Of a DNA stretch of 64,000 nucleotides, positions 9,562-18,396 are shown piece by piece. Numbering within the stretch: the stretch's first letter is position 1; each line of letters begins with the position of its first letter. Under the pieces are notes generated by a model. That model worked only from the letters and a program-made list of their open reading frames with translations, was not told the origin of the DNA and did no database searches. Origin of the DNA: Leisingera sp. ANG1 (GTDB lineage: Bacteria > Pseudomonadota > Alphaproteobacteria > Rhodobacterales > Rhodobacteraceae); the NCBI RefSeq assembly GCF_000203975.2, contig NZ_AFCF02000012.1:1-64000 (forward strand), read 5' to 3'. A program made the translations under genes and the position numbers.

Positions 9562-11385
9562 TTACTCGGCCGGAGCCGCAGCTTTTTCACGCTGGCCGTC
9601 GCGGAACAGCGCCTTGGCCAGAGAAATGCACATCAGGCCCATTACCATGGTGAAGGGCAACGCGCCGATGATCATCGCGCTTTTCAGCGCCTCCATCGGA
9701 TCTGCGCCGCCGTTCTGCTTTCCTGCGAACAGTAGGGTGCCAATCACTGCGGTCAGGATCAGGCCCCAAACGATCTTGTGCTTGTTGCCGATGTTCTGGT
9801 CGCCGCCGGACATGATGGTGTTCATCACCAGGATGCCGGAGTCTGCCGAGGTGACCAGGAAGGTCATGATCAGCACTACGCACATGATGGTGATGCCGGA
9901 CAGCAGGCCGCCGTCGATCATGCTTTGCAGGGTCACGAACAGCTTGGCAGTATTGGAGGCACCGATGATGGCGCCATCGGCCGCGCCGTTCAATTCCAGG
10001 TCAATGGCGGTGCCGCCCAGGATGGTCATCCAGGCAAAGCAGACCAGTGCCGGTGCGATCACACAGCCGAGGATGAACTCACGCACCGAACGGCCGCGGG
10101 AAATCCGTGCCAGGAACAGGCCCACGAAAGGCGAGAACGCGATCCACCAGGCCCAGTAGAAGGTGGTCCAGCCAGCCTGCCAGCCAAACTGGCGCTGTGC
10201 TTCACCGGCTGCATAGGTTGCGGCCAGAACGTCGTCGGACAGAGCTGCCGCTTCACCTTCCAGACCGGATTTGAAGCCATCGAAGGAGCCCCAGGCATTG
10301 GTTGCACCGCCGCGCAGCGCGTCGGCGTAAGGTGCAGCCTCTGCCGGCAGGGCTGCTGCGAAGTCAGCCGGCGACTGCGGGCCGTAGGCGCCGAAGCTCA
10401 GCGAGGTGAAGTGCAGGATGTAGTCCACGAAGGCCGACGCATAGGTGGTCATGGCGAACATGAAGGAGCCGAAGACCACGAAGGTCAGCAGCAGGATGAT
10501 CGACAGAACCAGGTTCAGGTTCGACAGATACTTCACGCCGCGGCCCACGCCGGAGACAGCCGAGATGATCGACAGGCCCATGATGGCGAACAGGCCGGCC
10601 AGCAGGCCAACGGTGCCCGGAGCAGGCGCGTCGCCGCTCATGTCCATCATCCATTCCATGCCGGTGATCGCATAGACGCCGTCCACGAACTGGGAAACGC
10701 CGAAGCCGATAGTCACGGACACACCCAGGATGGTAGCAACAACACCCAGCACGTCAACGACGTGGCCAGCGAAGCCGTTCATCAGCTTGCCAAACAGCGG
10801 CGTCAGCGCGGTGCGGATGGTCAGCGGCATGTCGCGGGTATAGGCGTAGTAGGCCAGCGACAGGCCGGTCACCACATAGATCGCCCAGGCGTGGAAGCCG
10901 TAGTGCAGGAACGTGTAGCGGAAGCCGGACTGGATGGCTTCTTCGGTGTTGCCGGTCACTTCCTGAGCCAGGACCACCGGGTTGGAACCCCAGAGGCCCA
11001 GCGGTTCAGCGGTTGCGAAGACCATCAGGCCCACGCCCAGACCGGCACCGAACATCATCGAGAACCAGGAGAAATCCGAGAACTCCTTGCCCTGGCCCGG
11101 TCCCCCCATGATCCGTTTACCGGTTTGCGGCAATGCGGCGACCACAAACAGGAAAAAGGCGAAGAAACCGACGATGACGATGTAGAAGGCGTTGAAATCC
11201 TCAAGGATCCGCCAGTTGAGGCTGCCCAGAACGCCCGTGGCGTTTGCCGGCCAGACCAGTGCCCAGAGAACCAGGGCGACCATGATCCCCTTGCTGAGCA
11301 AGGCGATCTCGACGCTGTGCCCCTTATAGAAGCCATCGTCGGAGGTCTTGATCTCCAGATCCGTAAAAGGTTGCTTTATTGACAT
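9562..11385 (-). CDS. BCCT family transporter (betaine/carnitine/choline type)
   Basis: A 607-aa inner-membrane carrier with about twelve hydrophobic helices. Family signatures include SDFSWFSMMFGAGLGVGLM near 95, FGVSQFVDG near 220, and the aromatic helix TTFYWAWWIAFSPFVGLF near 405, followed by LARISRGRSVREF. Members import quaternary ammonium compounds or DMSP with sodium or protons. A long insertion of about 60 residues, rich in Ala and Gly, precedes the aromatic helix. ATG 11385 has GGAGG upstream. It is the last gene of the minus-strand catabolic operon, separated from the Ldh gene by two hairpins, so it probably imports that pathway's substrate. It resembles the BCCT gene at 61542 and shares the MSIKxPxTDL start. 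Confidence 0.9.
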   Translation of the reverse strand: MSIKQPFTDLEIKTSDDGFYKGHSVEIALLSKGIMVALVLWALVWPANATGVLGSLNWRILEDFNAFYIVIVGFFAFFLFVVAALPQTGKRIMGGPGQGKEFSDFSWFSMMFGAGLGVGLMVFATAEPLGLWGSNPVVLAQEVTGNTEEAIQSGFRYTFLHYGFHAWAIYVVTGLSLAYYAYTRDMPLTIRTALTPLFGKLMNGFAGHVVDVLGVVATILGVSVTIGFGVSQFVDGVYAITGMEWMMDMSGDAPAPGTVGLLAGLFAIMGLSIISAVSGVGRGVKYLSNLNLVLSIILLLTFVVFGSFMFAMTTYASAFVDYILHFTSLSFGAYGPQSPADFAAALPAEAAPYADALRGGATNAWGSFDGFKSGLEGEAAALSDDVLAATYAAGEAQRQFGWQAGWTTFYWAWWIAFSPFVGLFLARISRGRSVREFILGCVIAPALVCFAWMTILGGTAIDLELNGAADGAIIGASNTAKLFVTLQSMIDGGLLSGITIMCVVLIMTFLVTSADSGILVMNTIMSGGDQNIGNKHKIVWGLILTAVIGTLLFAGKQNGGADPMEALKSAMIIGALPFTMVMGLMCISLAKALFRDGQREKAAAPAE

Positions 11386-11409
11386 GCGTTTCCTCCCGTT
11401 TCGCACGTG

Positions 11410-11453
11410 CCGCACCGGGGTGCGGATTGTCCGGCGGTTCGCGCAACCGCCGG
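11410..11453 (-). repeat. Two intercistronic hairpins upstream of the BCCT gene
   Basis: Two stems lie between the Ldh stop and the BCCT start. One is at 11431-11453 (CCGGCGGTT / AACCGCCGG, nine pairs). The other is at 11410-11425 (CCGCACC / GGTGCGG). Neither has a U-tract, so they may set relative mRNA levels or stability rather than end transcription. Confidence 0.6.
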
Positions 11454-11462
11454 TATCTGGCG

Positions 11463-12473
11463 TCAGCCCAGCAGGGCTTCGATCCTTGCCAGCGTTGCAA
11501 CGCTGACAGCGACGCCGTCCTGACGGGCTTGCAAGCGTTTTGCCCGCCGCCCGTCTCCGGGCAGATGTGCGCCGTCTTGGCTGCGCACCGCTTCCACGAT
11601 CCCGGCCATTCCAGCACCAAAAGCGTCATTTGCTGTCGCACCCGGGTCGATTGCGATGAACATCTGGCCGGTTTTCGGCGGCCCGCCTGCGGTGCCGGAA
11701 AACGGCGATGCGTTGATGCCGAGGGTGGCACCGGTCAGCGCGGCGGCCATGATTTCGGTGAGCAGTGCCACGCCCACGCCCTTGTAGCCGCCCGAAGGCG
11801 CCATCGAGCCCTTGAGGCCCGCATCCGGATCGGTGGTCGGATTGCCGTCAGCGTCCAGCGCCCAGCCCAGCGGAATCTCCCTGCCCTCGCGGGCGTGTTT
11901 CATCACTTCGCTTTTGGCGATGGTGCTGGCGCTCTGGTCGATCAGCAGCTCCGGCTCGCCATCCGCACCCGGCACAGCAACCGAGAATGGATTGGTGCCA
12001 ACCACCGGTTTCTTGCCGCCCGAGGGCGCAATCGACGCCGGCGCGTTGGTAAAGCCCAGCCCCACCAGCCCGGCGCGGGCCAGACGGGCGGTGTGGTAGC
12101 CCAGAACCCCGCAGTTGTAGCTGTTGCGGATGGCCAGAACCGCAACGCCCTGTTCCTTGGCCGCGGGGATCAGCGCCTCAAAACCCTGATCAATGGCGGA
12201 ATGGGCAAAGCCGGTGGCGGCATCCACCGCCACGACGCCAGGACGCGGGCGGGACAGCACCGGAGCCGCCTGCCCGTCCACCTTGCCGCATTGCACATGC
12301 TCTGCGTAGATCGGGATATAGGCCAGGCCGTGGCTGGCCACGCCATCGGCCTCGGTCGCGGCAGTGGCAACCGCCAGCGGACGGGCGTTTGCCTCGGACG
12401 TGCCTGCGGCCACCAGGGCACGGAAAGCGATATCCTCGATCTCGGCAAGGGTCAGGGTTTTGGTTTCGGTCAT
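11463..12473 (-). CDS. Ldh-family (type 2 malate/lactate dehydrogenase-like) oxidoreductase
   Basis: A 336-aa NAD(P)-dependent oxidoreductase of the Ldh/YlbC superfamily. Members act on malate, ureidoglycolate and sulfolactate, or on cyclic imines such as delta1-pyrroline-2-carboxylate. Family motifs seen are ADGVASHGLAYIPIYAEH at about 42-59, with the catalytic histidine in SHG; RNSYNCGVLGYH near 115; VVGTNPFSVAVP near 160; and GYKGVGVALLTEI near 230. The start at 12473 has GAGGCACC upstream. It lies between the DUF3726-like gene and the BCCT carrier, and probably supplies one redox step of the unknown pathway. The exact substrate cannot be read from sequence. Confidence 0.85.
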   Translation of the reverse strand: MTETKTLTLAEIEDIAFRALVAAGTSEANARPLAVATAATEADGVASHGLAYIPIYAEHVQCGKVDGQAAPVLSRPRPGVVAVDAATGFAHSAIDQGFEALIPAAKEQGVAVLAIRNSYNCGVLGYHTARLARAGLVGLGFTNAPASIAPSGGKKPVVGTNPFSVAVPGADGEPELLIDQSASTIAKSEVMKHAREGREIPLGWALDADGNPTTDPDAGLKGSMAPSGGYKGVGVALLTEIMAAALTGATLGINASPFSGTAGGPPKTGQMFIAIDPGATANDAFGAGMAGIVEAVRSQDGAHLPGDGRRAKRLQARQDGVAVSVATLARIEALLG

Positions 12474-12485
12474 ATCGGTGCCTCT

Positions 12486-13115
12486 TCAGTCGTTGTCCGA
12501 CAGCCCGGCGCCGGCGCCAAGACGGCGCGACTCCTCGGTGGCCGGAGCGTAGGTTTTATGGGCAAAGCGGTTCAGGACGGCCCAGGCCGCCTCCTCCGGT
12601 TCGGCCCGGGTGCAGGTCGGGTATGGGTTTGACAGGCTGCCTGCCGCGCGGATGGTCAGCCGGGCCGCCTCGTTCGGCAGTGTGCCTTCGCATTGCAGCC
12701 CGGTTCCGTCGGTGACGGCCTGAAAGCCTTCGCCTTCTACCGTGACACAGACAGCAAGCCGGCGTGCGGCCATCGCAGCAAAGGGCAGGATCATTGCGGG
12801 CTGAGAAACCGGCCCGATGGCAAGCGGTGCAGCTTGCAGCCTGGCGGCGCAATCTGAGAGCGCCGCGCCGGTGACCAGCGGGCAGAGCGGTGCTGCCGCC
12901 TGCCACTCGGCTTGCAGGCCCTGCGGCACATGGGCGGACAAGTCCACGGCGTATCCCGCCTCCAGCAGACCGGCCAGCACATCGGAGCCGTCCAGCCCTT
13001 GCGCACAGAGCCAGCGGGTGGCCTTGGCGGCTTCCTCTGCCAGGCCCCAGTCATATCCAGCACCGCGGGCGGCGCGTTTGGCGGTGGCTTCGACTTCGTT
13101 CAGCGCATAGCTCAT
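12486..13115 (-). CDS. DUF3726-like protein
   Basis: A 209-aa soluble protein beginning MSYALNEVEATAKRAARGAG, which resembles DUF3726 proteins as I remember that family (no search was run). No catalytic motif is recognised. The middle has FAAMAARRLAVCVTVEGEGF, and the end is charged and Gly/Ala-rich. Its ATG overlaps the stop of the upstream 562-aa gene as ATGA, which supports translational coupling and fixes the start at 13115 rather than 13139. The function is unknown; its fixed place in the operon suggests an enzyme subunit or a maturation factor. Confidence 0.65.
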   Translation of the reverse strand: MSYALNEVEATAKRAARGAGYDWGLAEEAAKATRWLCAQGLDGSDVLAGLLEAGYAVDLSAHVPQGLQAEWQAAAPLCPLVTGAALSDCAARLQAAPLAIGPVSQPAMILPFAAMAARRLAVCVTVEGEGFQAVTDGTGLQCEGTLPNEAARLTIRAAGSLSNPYPTCTRAEPEEAAWAVLNRFAHKTYAPATEESRRLGAGAGLSDND

Positions 13116-14800
13116 TGCTCTGCCTCCGGATAAACCCACAGGTCAGCGTTGGCGGCGGTCAGGTCCTCCGGGTACGGCGCGCCTGCATACATGCAGATCC
13201 GCACCCAACGGTCGGAACGCGGGTCGAAATGGGTCGCCCCGAAGAACGAAAGTTTCGCCCGCAGCATGTCGATCGGCAGCACCCGGTCGCTGATGGTATT
13301 GCTGCGGATTTCGCCATAAGGCGCAACCAGGCTCATCTGCGCGCGGCGCACAGTGTGGCGGTGTTCCGGATGGCGCAGCAGGAAGGCTGCGATGGGTTCA
13401 TCGGCATTCCAACCTGCCAGCGCTGCATGGGCCGCGGCGGCGTCGCGTGCCGGGGCCAGCGGCTGCTCGTATTCGGCAATCGGTTCGTCGAAGCGTTCGC
13501 CCATGCGCGGCTCCAGTTTCTCCTCCGAGACATACCAGGCGCGGGCGCAGTTTTCGCGCGCAGACCAGTCCAGATCCAGCGCCCAGCCAAAGCTGTCCTT
13601 CAGCAGCTCCCGCACCTGCGCAACCGGCATGGCGCCATCGATGATGAAAGCATCCTTGTTGGCGTCGGCCATGCAGTCGGACAGCCCGTCCACCAGCTCG
13701 GCATAGGGTTCCAGGATCAGCGAAGCCGCCAATTCCTGCCCTTCAAGGCTCAGCTCCGTCTCGCTCCAGCGGATCAAACGGTCCCAGGGTTTATCGTTGA
13801 GCAGATCATCTGAGGCGACCCATGCGGCCAAGGCCTCAAGGTCCCTATGCAGGCATGCCAGCTTCTCGATCTGCACGGGATGTTCGGAGTGCCAGCGTGT
13901 CGCCGACAGCTCACTCCGCCGCAGCATGCGGCGGAAAGAGGCGGCTTCCTCAGCGGTGGCGGTCTCGACCGAGCGCACCCGGGCAATCGCCTCCTCCCGC
14001 GCCATGATCCAATTGTTGAACAGCACCGGGTGGTTGACGATGTAGGGCGCCATGCCCAGGCCGGTGGAATTGCCGATACCCAGCCGTCGCGCGGTTTCGG
14101 GTGCCAGCCGTACCGCGTTTTCGCCACCCTTGGCTCGCGCCATATGCTCCACCAAATCGCGCACAAAGACGCGGGTCAGATAGACCGACAGCATCTCCGC
14201 CTGGAACGGCGCGTTAAGCTCAGAGCGATCCGCGATGGCCTCGCGGTCGGCGGCGCCCAGCTTACCGGAGCCGTAGACGGCGGTGGTGCGCATCAGGTAG
14301 CCGACCGCGTCCACCTGCGCGGGGTCCGGCTGGCGGCCCTGCGACAGCGCATCAACGAAATGCGCCCAGAGGCGCACCGAGCGGTTCGCGCGGGAGACCG
14401 ACAGGGACTTCTCGTTAACCCGGCCGGCCTCCTGATACGGGACGTTTTTGGACAGGCGTTCAATATCCGCTTCCGTGGGCACCCCATCGAACAGGGTGAA
14501 GGTTGCATCCCATGCGGTGGCGATCACCCGGTCCGAACGCATCTCCGGCGGCAGGTCATGGGCAAAGGCAATCAGGGAATAGGTCCGCGCAGGGCCGGTA
14601 GCGGTATAAACCGCCACGCCGACCCCCTTGGCATCGATATCGAACTTGGGGCGCGCAAAGCTCCAGTTTTCCCGGGCCATGCGGCGTGTCAGCACCCGCA
14701 TGAAGCTGAGGCGGCACTGGTGCAATGAGCCAAGCCGGCTGAGGCGCATGACCTGCGCCGGGTCCCGTCGTGATATCGTTGTCTGCGCGGTTGTTTCCAT
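13112..14800 (-). CDS. Uncharacterised 562-aa protein of the catabolic operon
   Basis: I do not recognise this protein. It is soluble, with no signal peptide and no long hydrophobic helix. Segments that look conserved are SLHQCRLSFMRVLTRRM (about 25-41), WDATFTLFDGVP (about 94-105) and GLGMAPYIVNHPVLFNNWI (about 248-266). The last third has EYEQPLAP and IRSNTISDRVLPIDMLRAK. It starts three bases after the stop of the M19-like gene and overlaps the DUF3726-like gene by ATGA, so the three are coupled. The size and conserved acidic and aromatic residues suggest an enzyme, but no cofactor-binding motif is visible. Confidence 0.6.
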   Translation of the reverse strand: METTAQTTISRRDPAQVMRLSRLGSLHQCRLSFMRVLTRRMARENWSFARPKFDIDAKGVGVAVYTATGPARTYSLIAFAHDLPPEMRSDRVIATAWDATFTLFDGVPTEADIERLSKNVPYQEAGRVNEKSLSVSRANRSVRLWAHFVDALSQGRQPDPAQVDAVGYLMRTTAVYGSGKLGAADREAIADRSELNAPFQAEMLSVYLTRVFVRDLVEHMARAKGGENAVRLAPETARRLGIGNSTGLGMAPYIVNHPVLFNNWIMAREEAIARVRSVETATAEEAASFRRMLRRSELSATRWHSEHPVQIEKLACLHRDLEALAAWVASDDLLNDKPWDRLIRWSETELSLEGQELAASLILEPYAELVDGLSDCMADANKDAFIIDGAMPVAQVRELLKDSFGWALDLDWSARENCARAWYVSEEKLEPRMGERFDEPIAEYEQPLAPARDAAAAHAALAGWNADEPIAAFLLRHPEHRHTVRRAQMSLVAPYGEIRSNTISDRVLPIDMLRAKLSFFGATHFDPRSDRWVRICMYAGAPYPEDLTAANADLWVYPEAEQ

Positions 14801-14803
14801 GAC

Positions 14804-15787
14804 CTATCCCTTTGGGCCAAAGTTTTCGGCAAAGAACCGGTACCAGTTCCCGCCCATGATGCCGCTGACCTCGTCATCGTTCATGCCCGTCGCGCGAAGG
14901 CCTTCTTCGATGTTTCCAAAGTCGCGGTTGTCCTTGAACCAGCTTGGCATTTCCGGGAAGCCCGGCGCGGCGGCTGATCCTTCGCCGTAGTCGATCTCTT
15001 TCGTCCAGCGGCCGACCCGCATCCATTCAACGATGCTGTCGGGCTGGTCCTGGCAAAGATCGGTGCCGATCCCGAGATGCTCCACCCCGTATTTCTCGGC
15101 GGTGCGTGCGATCATCTCGCAGAAGCTTTGCAAGGTGCAGTTAGATTTATCTTTCAGATGGTGCGGATAGACCGAGAAGCCCAGCATGCCGCCGTGGCCG
15201 GTCACCGCGCGGATCACGTCGTCCTTCTTGTTGCGCAGCGCGGGCGACCACTCATGCGGATTGGCATGGGTGATGGCAATTGGACGGGTGGAAATCTCGG
15301 CAGCCTCAATGGTGGAGCGGTCGGCGGAGTGGCTCATGTCCACCACCAGGCCAACCCGGTTCATCTCCTTGATGACCTGCTTGCCCATGCGGGTGATCCC
15401 CATGTCCTCAGCCTCGTAACAGCCGGTCGCCAGCAGCGACTGGTTATTGTAGGTGAGCTGCATGAAGCGGGCTCCGAGCGTGTGCAGGATCTCGACCAAG
15501 CCGATGTCATCCTCCATCGGCGAGGGGTTCTGGAAGCCGAAGAACACCGCGGTGCGGCCGGTTTCGCGGGCCTTGTCAATGTCAGAGGCCCACTGCCCCT
15601 TCATGATCAGATCCGGGTACTGCTCGAACCAGCGGTTCCATTTCTCGAAGTTCAGGACCGTCTCGCGGAAGGTCTCGTGATAGGCAATGGTAACATGGAT
15701 CGCGTCCACGCCGCCCTCGCGCAGCTGGCGGAAGATTTTCCCGGACCAGTTGGCATATTGCAGGCAGTCGATACGGTATCCGGTCAT
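14804..15787 (-). CDS. M19 (membrane dipeptidase)-like amidohydrolase-fold protein
   Basis: A 327-aa protein of the renal dipeptidase (M19) TIM-barrel family, cytoplasmic because no signal or anchor is present. Conserved parts are GLVVDMSHSADRS (first distal His), RPIAITHANPHEW (second His) and HLGIGTDLCQDQP. The N-terminal DxHxD metal motif is replaced by YRIDCLQYANW. The residue expected as the bridging glutamate appears to be Gln in FGFQNPSP. It therefore may not be a normal binuclear zinc dipeptidase. A similar variant sits beside glycine-betaine catabolic genes in Pseudomonas (from memory), which fits the BCCT carrier in this operon. Confidence 0.75.
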   Translation of the reverse strand: MTGYRIDCLQYANWSGKIFRQLREGGVDAIHVTIAYHETFRETVLNFEKWNRWFEQYPDLIMKGQWASDIDKARETGRTAVFFGFQNPSPMEDDIGLVEILHTLGARFMQLTYNNQSLLATGCYEAEDMGITRMGKQVIKEMNRVGLVVDMSHSADRSTIEAAEISTRPIAITHANPHEWSPALRNKKDDVIRAVTGHGGMLGFSVYPHHLKDKSNCTLQSFCEMIARTAEKYGVEHLGIGTDLCQDQPDSIVEWMRVGRWTKEIDYGEGSAAAPGFPEMPSWFKDNRDFGNIEEGLRATGMNDDEVSGIMGGNWYRFFAENFGPKG

Positions 15788-15923
15788 TCAAGCACCTCGG
15801 TTATCAAAGTCGCGCACCCGGCCCTAGGCGGCGGGCAGGATGCGCCCGCCACAGGGGAAACAAGGAGGGCGGGCGCTTCCGCAAACTGGCAGGCCGGTCT
15901 TCGGCGCGGCCAGGATTTCAGTC

Positions 15924-17369
15924 TCAGACCGGCTTGCCGGCGCTGATGTAGGCGGTCTTAACGGTGGTGTAGAATTCCGCCGCCGCCTTGCCCTGCTCGC
16001 GCGGGCCATAAGAGCTGTCGCCACGGCCGCCGAACGGGACGTGGTAGTCGGTGCCTGCGGTCGGAAGGTTGACGGTCACCACACCGGTGCGCGCGTTGCG
16101 GCGGAAATGGGTGGCGCGGGCCAGCGACTGGGTGACGATGCCGGAGGTCAGGCCGAAATTGGTGTCGTTCACCACCGACAGCGCCTCGTCATAACTGCCG
16201 ACCTTGATAACGCTGGTCAGCGGCGCGAACATTTCCTCGCGGTTGATGCGCATGTCGTTGGTGGTGTTCAGGAACACGCCCGGCGACATGTAGAAACCCT
16301 CGTGCGGCATCTCCAGGCGCTGGCCGCCGCATGCCAGCTCCGCACCTTCGGATTTGCCAAGGTCGGCATAGGCCAGGTTCTCGTTCAGCTGCTGCTCGCT
16401 GACCACCGGGCCCATCTGCACGCCCGCTTCCAGCGCGTGGCCCACTTTCATCGCCTGCGCACCCGCCACCAGTTTTTCAACAAAGGCGTCGTGCACGGCT
16501 GCGTGGACCACGAGCCGGGAGGAAGCGGTGCATTTCTGGCCGGTGCCACCAAAGGCGCCGCCCAGCGCCAGGGTGACGGCCAGGTCCAGGTCGGCGTCGT
16601 CCATCACGGCCAGCGCGTTTTTGGAGCCCATCTCCATCTGCACCTTGGTCAGGTTCTGGATCGCGGCAGCAGCGATGCCCTTGCCCACCGGCACCGAGCC
16701 GGTGAAGGAAATGGCGTTCACCTTGGGGCTTTCGACCAGACGCTGGCCGATCGAACGGCCGGAGCCCATCACCAGCGAGAACAGGCCCTTGGGGATGTCC
16801 TGACGCTCGATGATCTCGGTCAGGGCCACGGCGGACGCCGGGGTGATGTTCGCGGGTTTCCACACCACTGCGTTGCCGTAGCAGAGCGCCGGCGCGATTT
16901 TCCAAGACGCGGTTGCGGTCGGGAAGTTCCAGGGGGAGATGATTGCCACCACGCCCACGGCCTCGCGGCGCACGTCCACTTCGATGTCGGGGCGAACTGA
17001 GTCGGCGTTTTCACCGATCTGGCGCAGGCATTCGGCGGCGTAATAGGTGAAGAACTGGCCGGCGCGGTAAACCTCGCCCTTGCCCTCGGCCAGCGGCTTG
17101 CCTTCTTCGCGGCTCAGCAGCGTGCCCAGTTCCTCGGCGCGGGCCATCAGCTCATTGCCGATGTTCATCAGCACCGCCTGCTTGCGCTCCAGGCCGTAGG
17201 CGGCCCATTCGGCTTGGGCGATCTGCGCCTGATCCAGGGTCGCTTCCAGCTGATCGGAGCTGGCCTGGGCAAACATGCCGACCAGATCGCTCAGATCCGA
17301 AGGGTTGCGGTTTTCGATTTCGCTTTCGCCCGCCAGCCATTCGCCGGCAATCAGGTTCAGTTTGGTCAC
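15924..17369 (-). CDS. Aldehyde dehydrogenase, possibly 2-oxoglutarate-semialdehyde type
   Basis: A 481-aa NAD(P)-dependent aldehyde dehydrogenase. The oxyanion Asn is in ISPWNFPTATASWK (N148), the general base Glu in VQMEMGSKNA (E246), and the nucleophile Cys in GGTGQKCTASSRLVV (C280). GQKCTASSRL resembles type-I 2,5-dioxovalerate (2-oxoglutarate semialdehyde) dehydrogenases, but substrate assignment by this motif is weak. The GTG at 17369 (MTKLNLIAGEW) is chosen because it gives a normal N-terminus; extending upstream would run into the divergent LysR gene. It is the first gene of the minus-strand operon and probably oxidises an aldehyde intermediate. Confidence 0.85.
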   Translation of the reverse strand: MTKLNLIAGEWLAGESEIENRNPSDLSDLVGMFAQASSDQLEATLDQAQIAQAEWAAYGLERKQAVLMNIGNELMARAEELGTLLSREEGKPLAEGKGEVYRAGQFFTYYAAECLRQIGENADSVRPDIEVDVRREAVGVVAIISPWNFPTATASWKIAPALCYGNAVVWKPANITPASAVALTEIIERQDIPKGLFSLVMGSGRSIGQRLVESPKVNAISFTGSVPVGKGIAAAAIQNLTKVQMEMGSKNALAVMDDADLDLAVTLALGGAFGGTGQKCTASSRLVVHAAVHDAFVEKLVAGAQAMKVGHALEAGVQMGPVVSEQQLNENLAYADLGKSEGAELACGGQRLEMPHEGFYMSPGVFLNTTNDMRINREEMFAPLTSVIKVGSYDEALSVVNDTNFGLTSGIVTQSLARATHFRRNARTGVVTVNLPTAGTDYHVPFGGRGDSSYGPREQGKAAAEFYTTVKTAYISAGKPV

Positions 17370-17473
17370 GGAGAAGCCCCAGATGCTGAATTTCAGGTTT
17401 GCAGCAGGATGGACTCCACCAACAGCATCAGTCAAACTCAATAAACTGTAAAGAACTTCAGGATTTTTGAAGC

Positions 17474-18358
17474 ATGGCATTGAAAATCGAAATGCTGCGC
17501 GCCTTCTGCACTGTGGCCCAGACCGGCAACTTGTCCGAGGCCGCCAACCGGCTGGGCCGGACCCAATCCGCCGTTTCAATGACGCTGAAGCAGATGGAGG
17601 AGCATCTGGGCAAACGGCTGTTCGAGGGCGAGCGCAAAAACCAGCTATCGCCTTTGGGCGCGCAGGTTTTTGAACTGGCCCAGCAGCAGGTCCGGCGTTT
17701 CGACCAAACCGTGCAAAGCATCGAATTGGCGGCAGAAGCAGCCCACGGCCTGTTGCAGATCGTGTCGGTTCCATCGGTTGCGGCACTGGTTTTCCCGGCA
17801 GTGCTGGAGCACATGACGGCACGGCATCCGGGCCTCAAGGTGGAACTGCGCGACACCGACACCCAGGAGGTGCTGGATGCACTGGCGGAGGGAAAGGCCG
17901 ATATCGGCATCGCCTCCGGCTATCATCCGCTGAATGGCGTCAGGGCCGTGCCTCTGTTCGAGGACCGCTTTGGCTTGGTCTGTTCCACCGATCATCCGCT
18001 GTACCAGCAGGAGGCTGCCCCTACCATTGCTGATGTGATCGGTGCATCCTTTGTCCGCAACGCCCTATGCAGCCTGATCCGTAACGAGCGCTTCGTGGAG
18101 GCCAGCAGTAATGCCGACGTGACGATCCACAACACCCATTCGCTCATCACCATGGTCCGGACCGGAAAATGGGTCACGGTTCTGCCACAGACAGTTGCCC
18201 GGTTCATGCCGGAGGCCACTGCCTTCCGCCCGATTGCCGATCTTCCCGACAAGCGGGAGGTTTACTTGTACCAGCGCGAACGGTCCCGCTTTTCCGCATT
18301 GACAGAGGAGTGCTGCGCCTTCATTCAGTCCTGCGACCTTTCCGGCGAGCTAAGCTGA
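17474..18358 (+). CDS. LysR-type regulator divergent from the catabolic operon
   Basis: A 294-aa LysR-type regulator. The HTH (about 3-62) contains GNLSEAANRLGRTQSAVSMT. The substrate-binding domain contains VPSVAALVFPAVLEHM and GLVCSTDHPLYQQ, giving the common fold at normal length. It diverges from the aldehyde dehydrogenase gene with about 104 bp between starts, the usual arrangement for a regulator of the neighbouring operon. The inducer is probably the operon's substrate or an intermediate. Confidence 0.85.
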   Translation: MALKIEMLRAFCTVAQTGNLSEAANRLGRTQSAVSMTLKQMEEHLGKRLFEGERKNQLSPLGAQVFELAQQQVRRFDQTVQSIELAAEAAHGLLQIVSVPSVAALVFPAVLEHMTARHPGLKVELRDTDTQEVLDALAEGKADIGIASGYHPLNGVRAVPLFEDRFGLVCSTDHPLYQQEAAPTIADVIGASFVRNALCSLIRNERFVEASSNADVTIHNTHSLITMVRTGKWVTVLPQTVARFMPEATAFRPIADLPDKREVYLYQRERSRFSALTEECCAFIQSCDLSGELS

Positions 18359-18396
18359 AAAATCCGGCATGGCTGGGCGCCAGTCCCCCTGATGTC

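Noticed and set aside
9778-11382. 534-codon plus-strand frame opposite the BCCT gene
   Set aside because: Asp/His/Gln-rich mirror of membrane-helix codons; the BCCT frame explains the region.
11379-12632. Plus-strand frame opposite the Ldh gene
   Set aside because: Arg/Gly-rich shadow with no conserved motifs.
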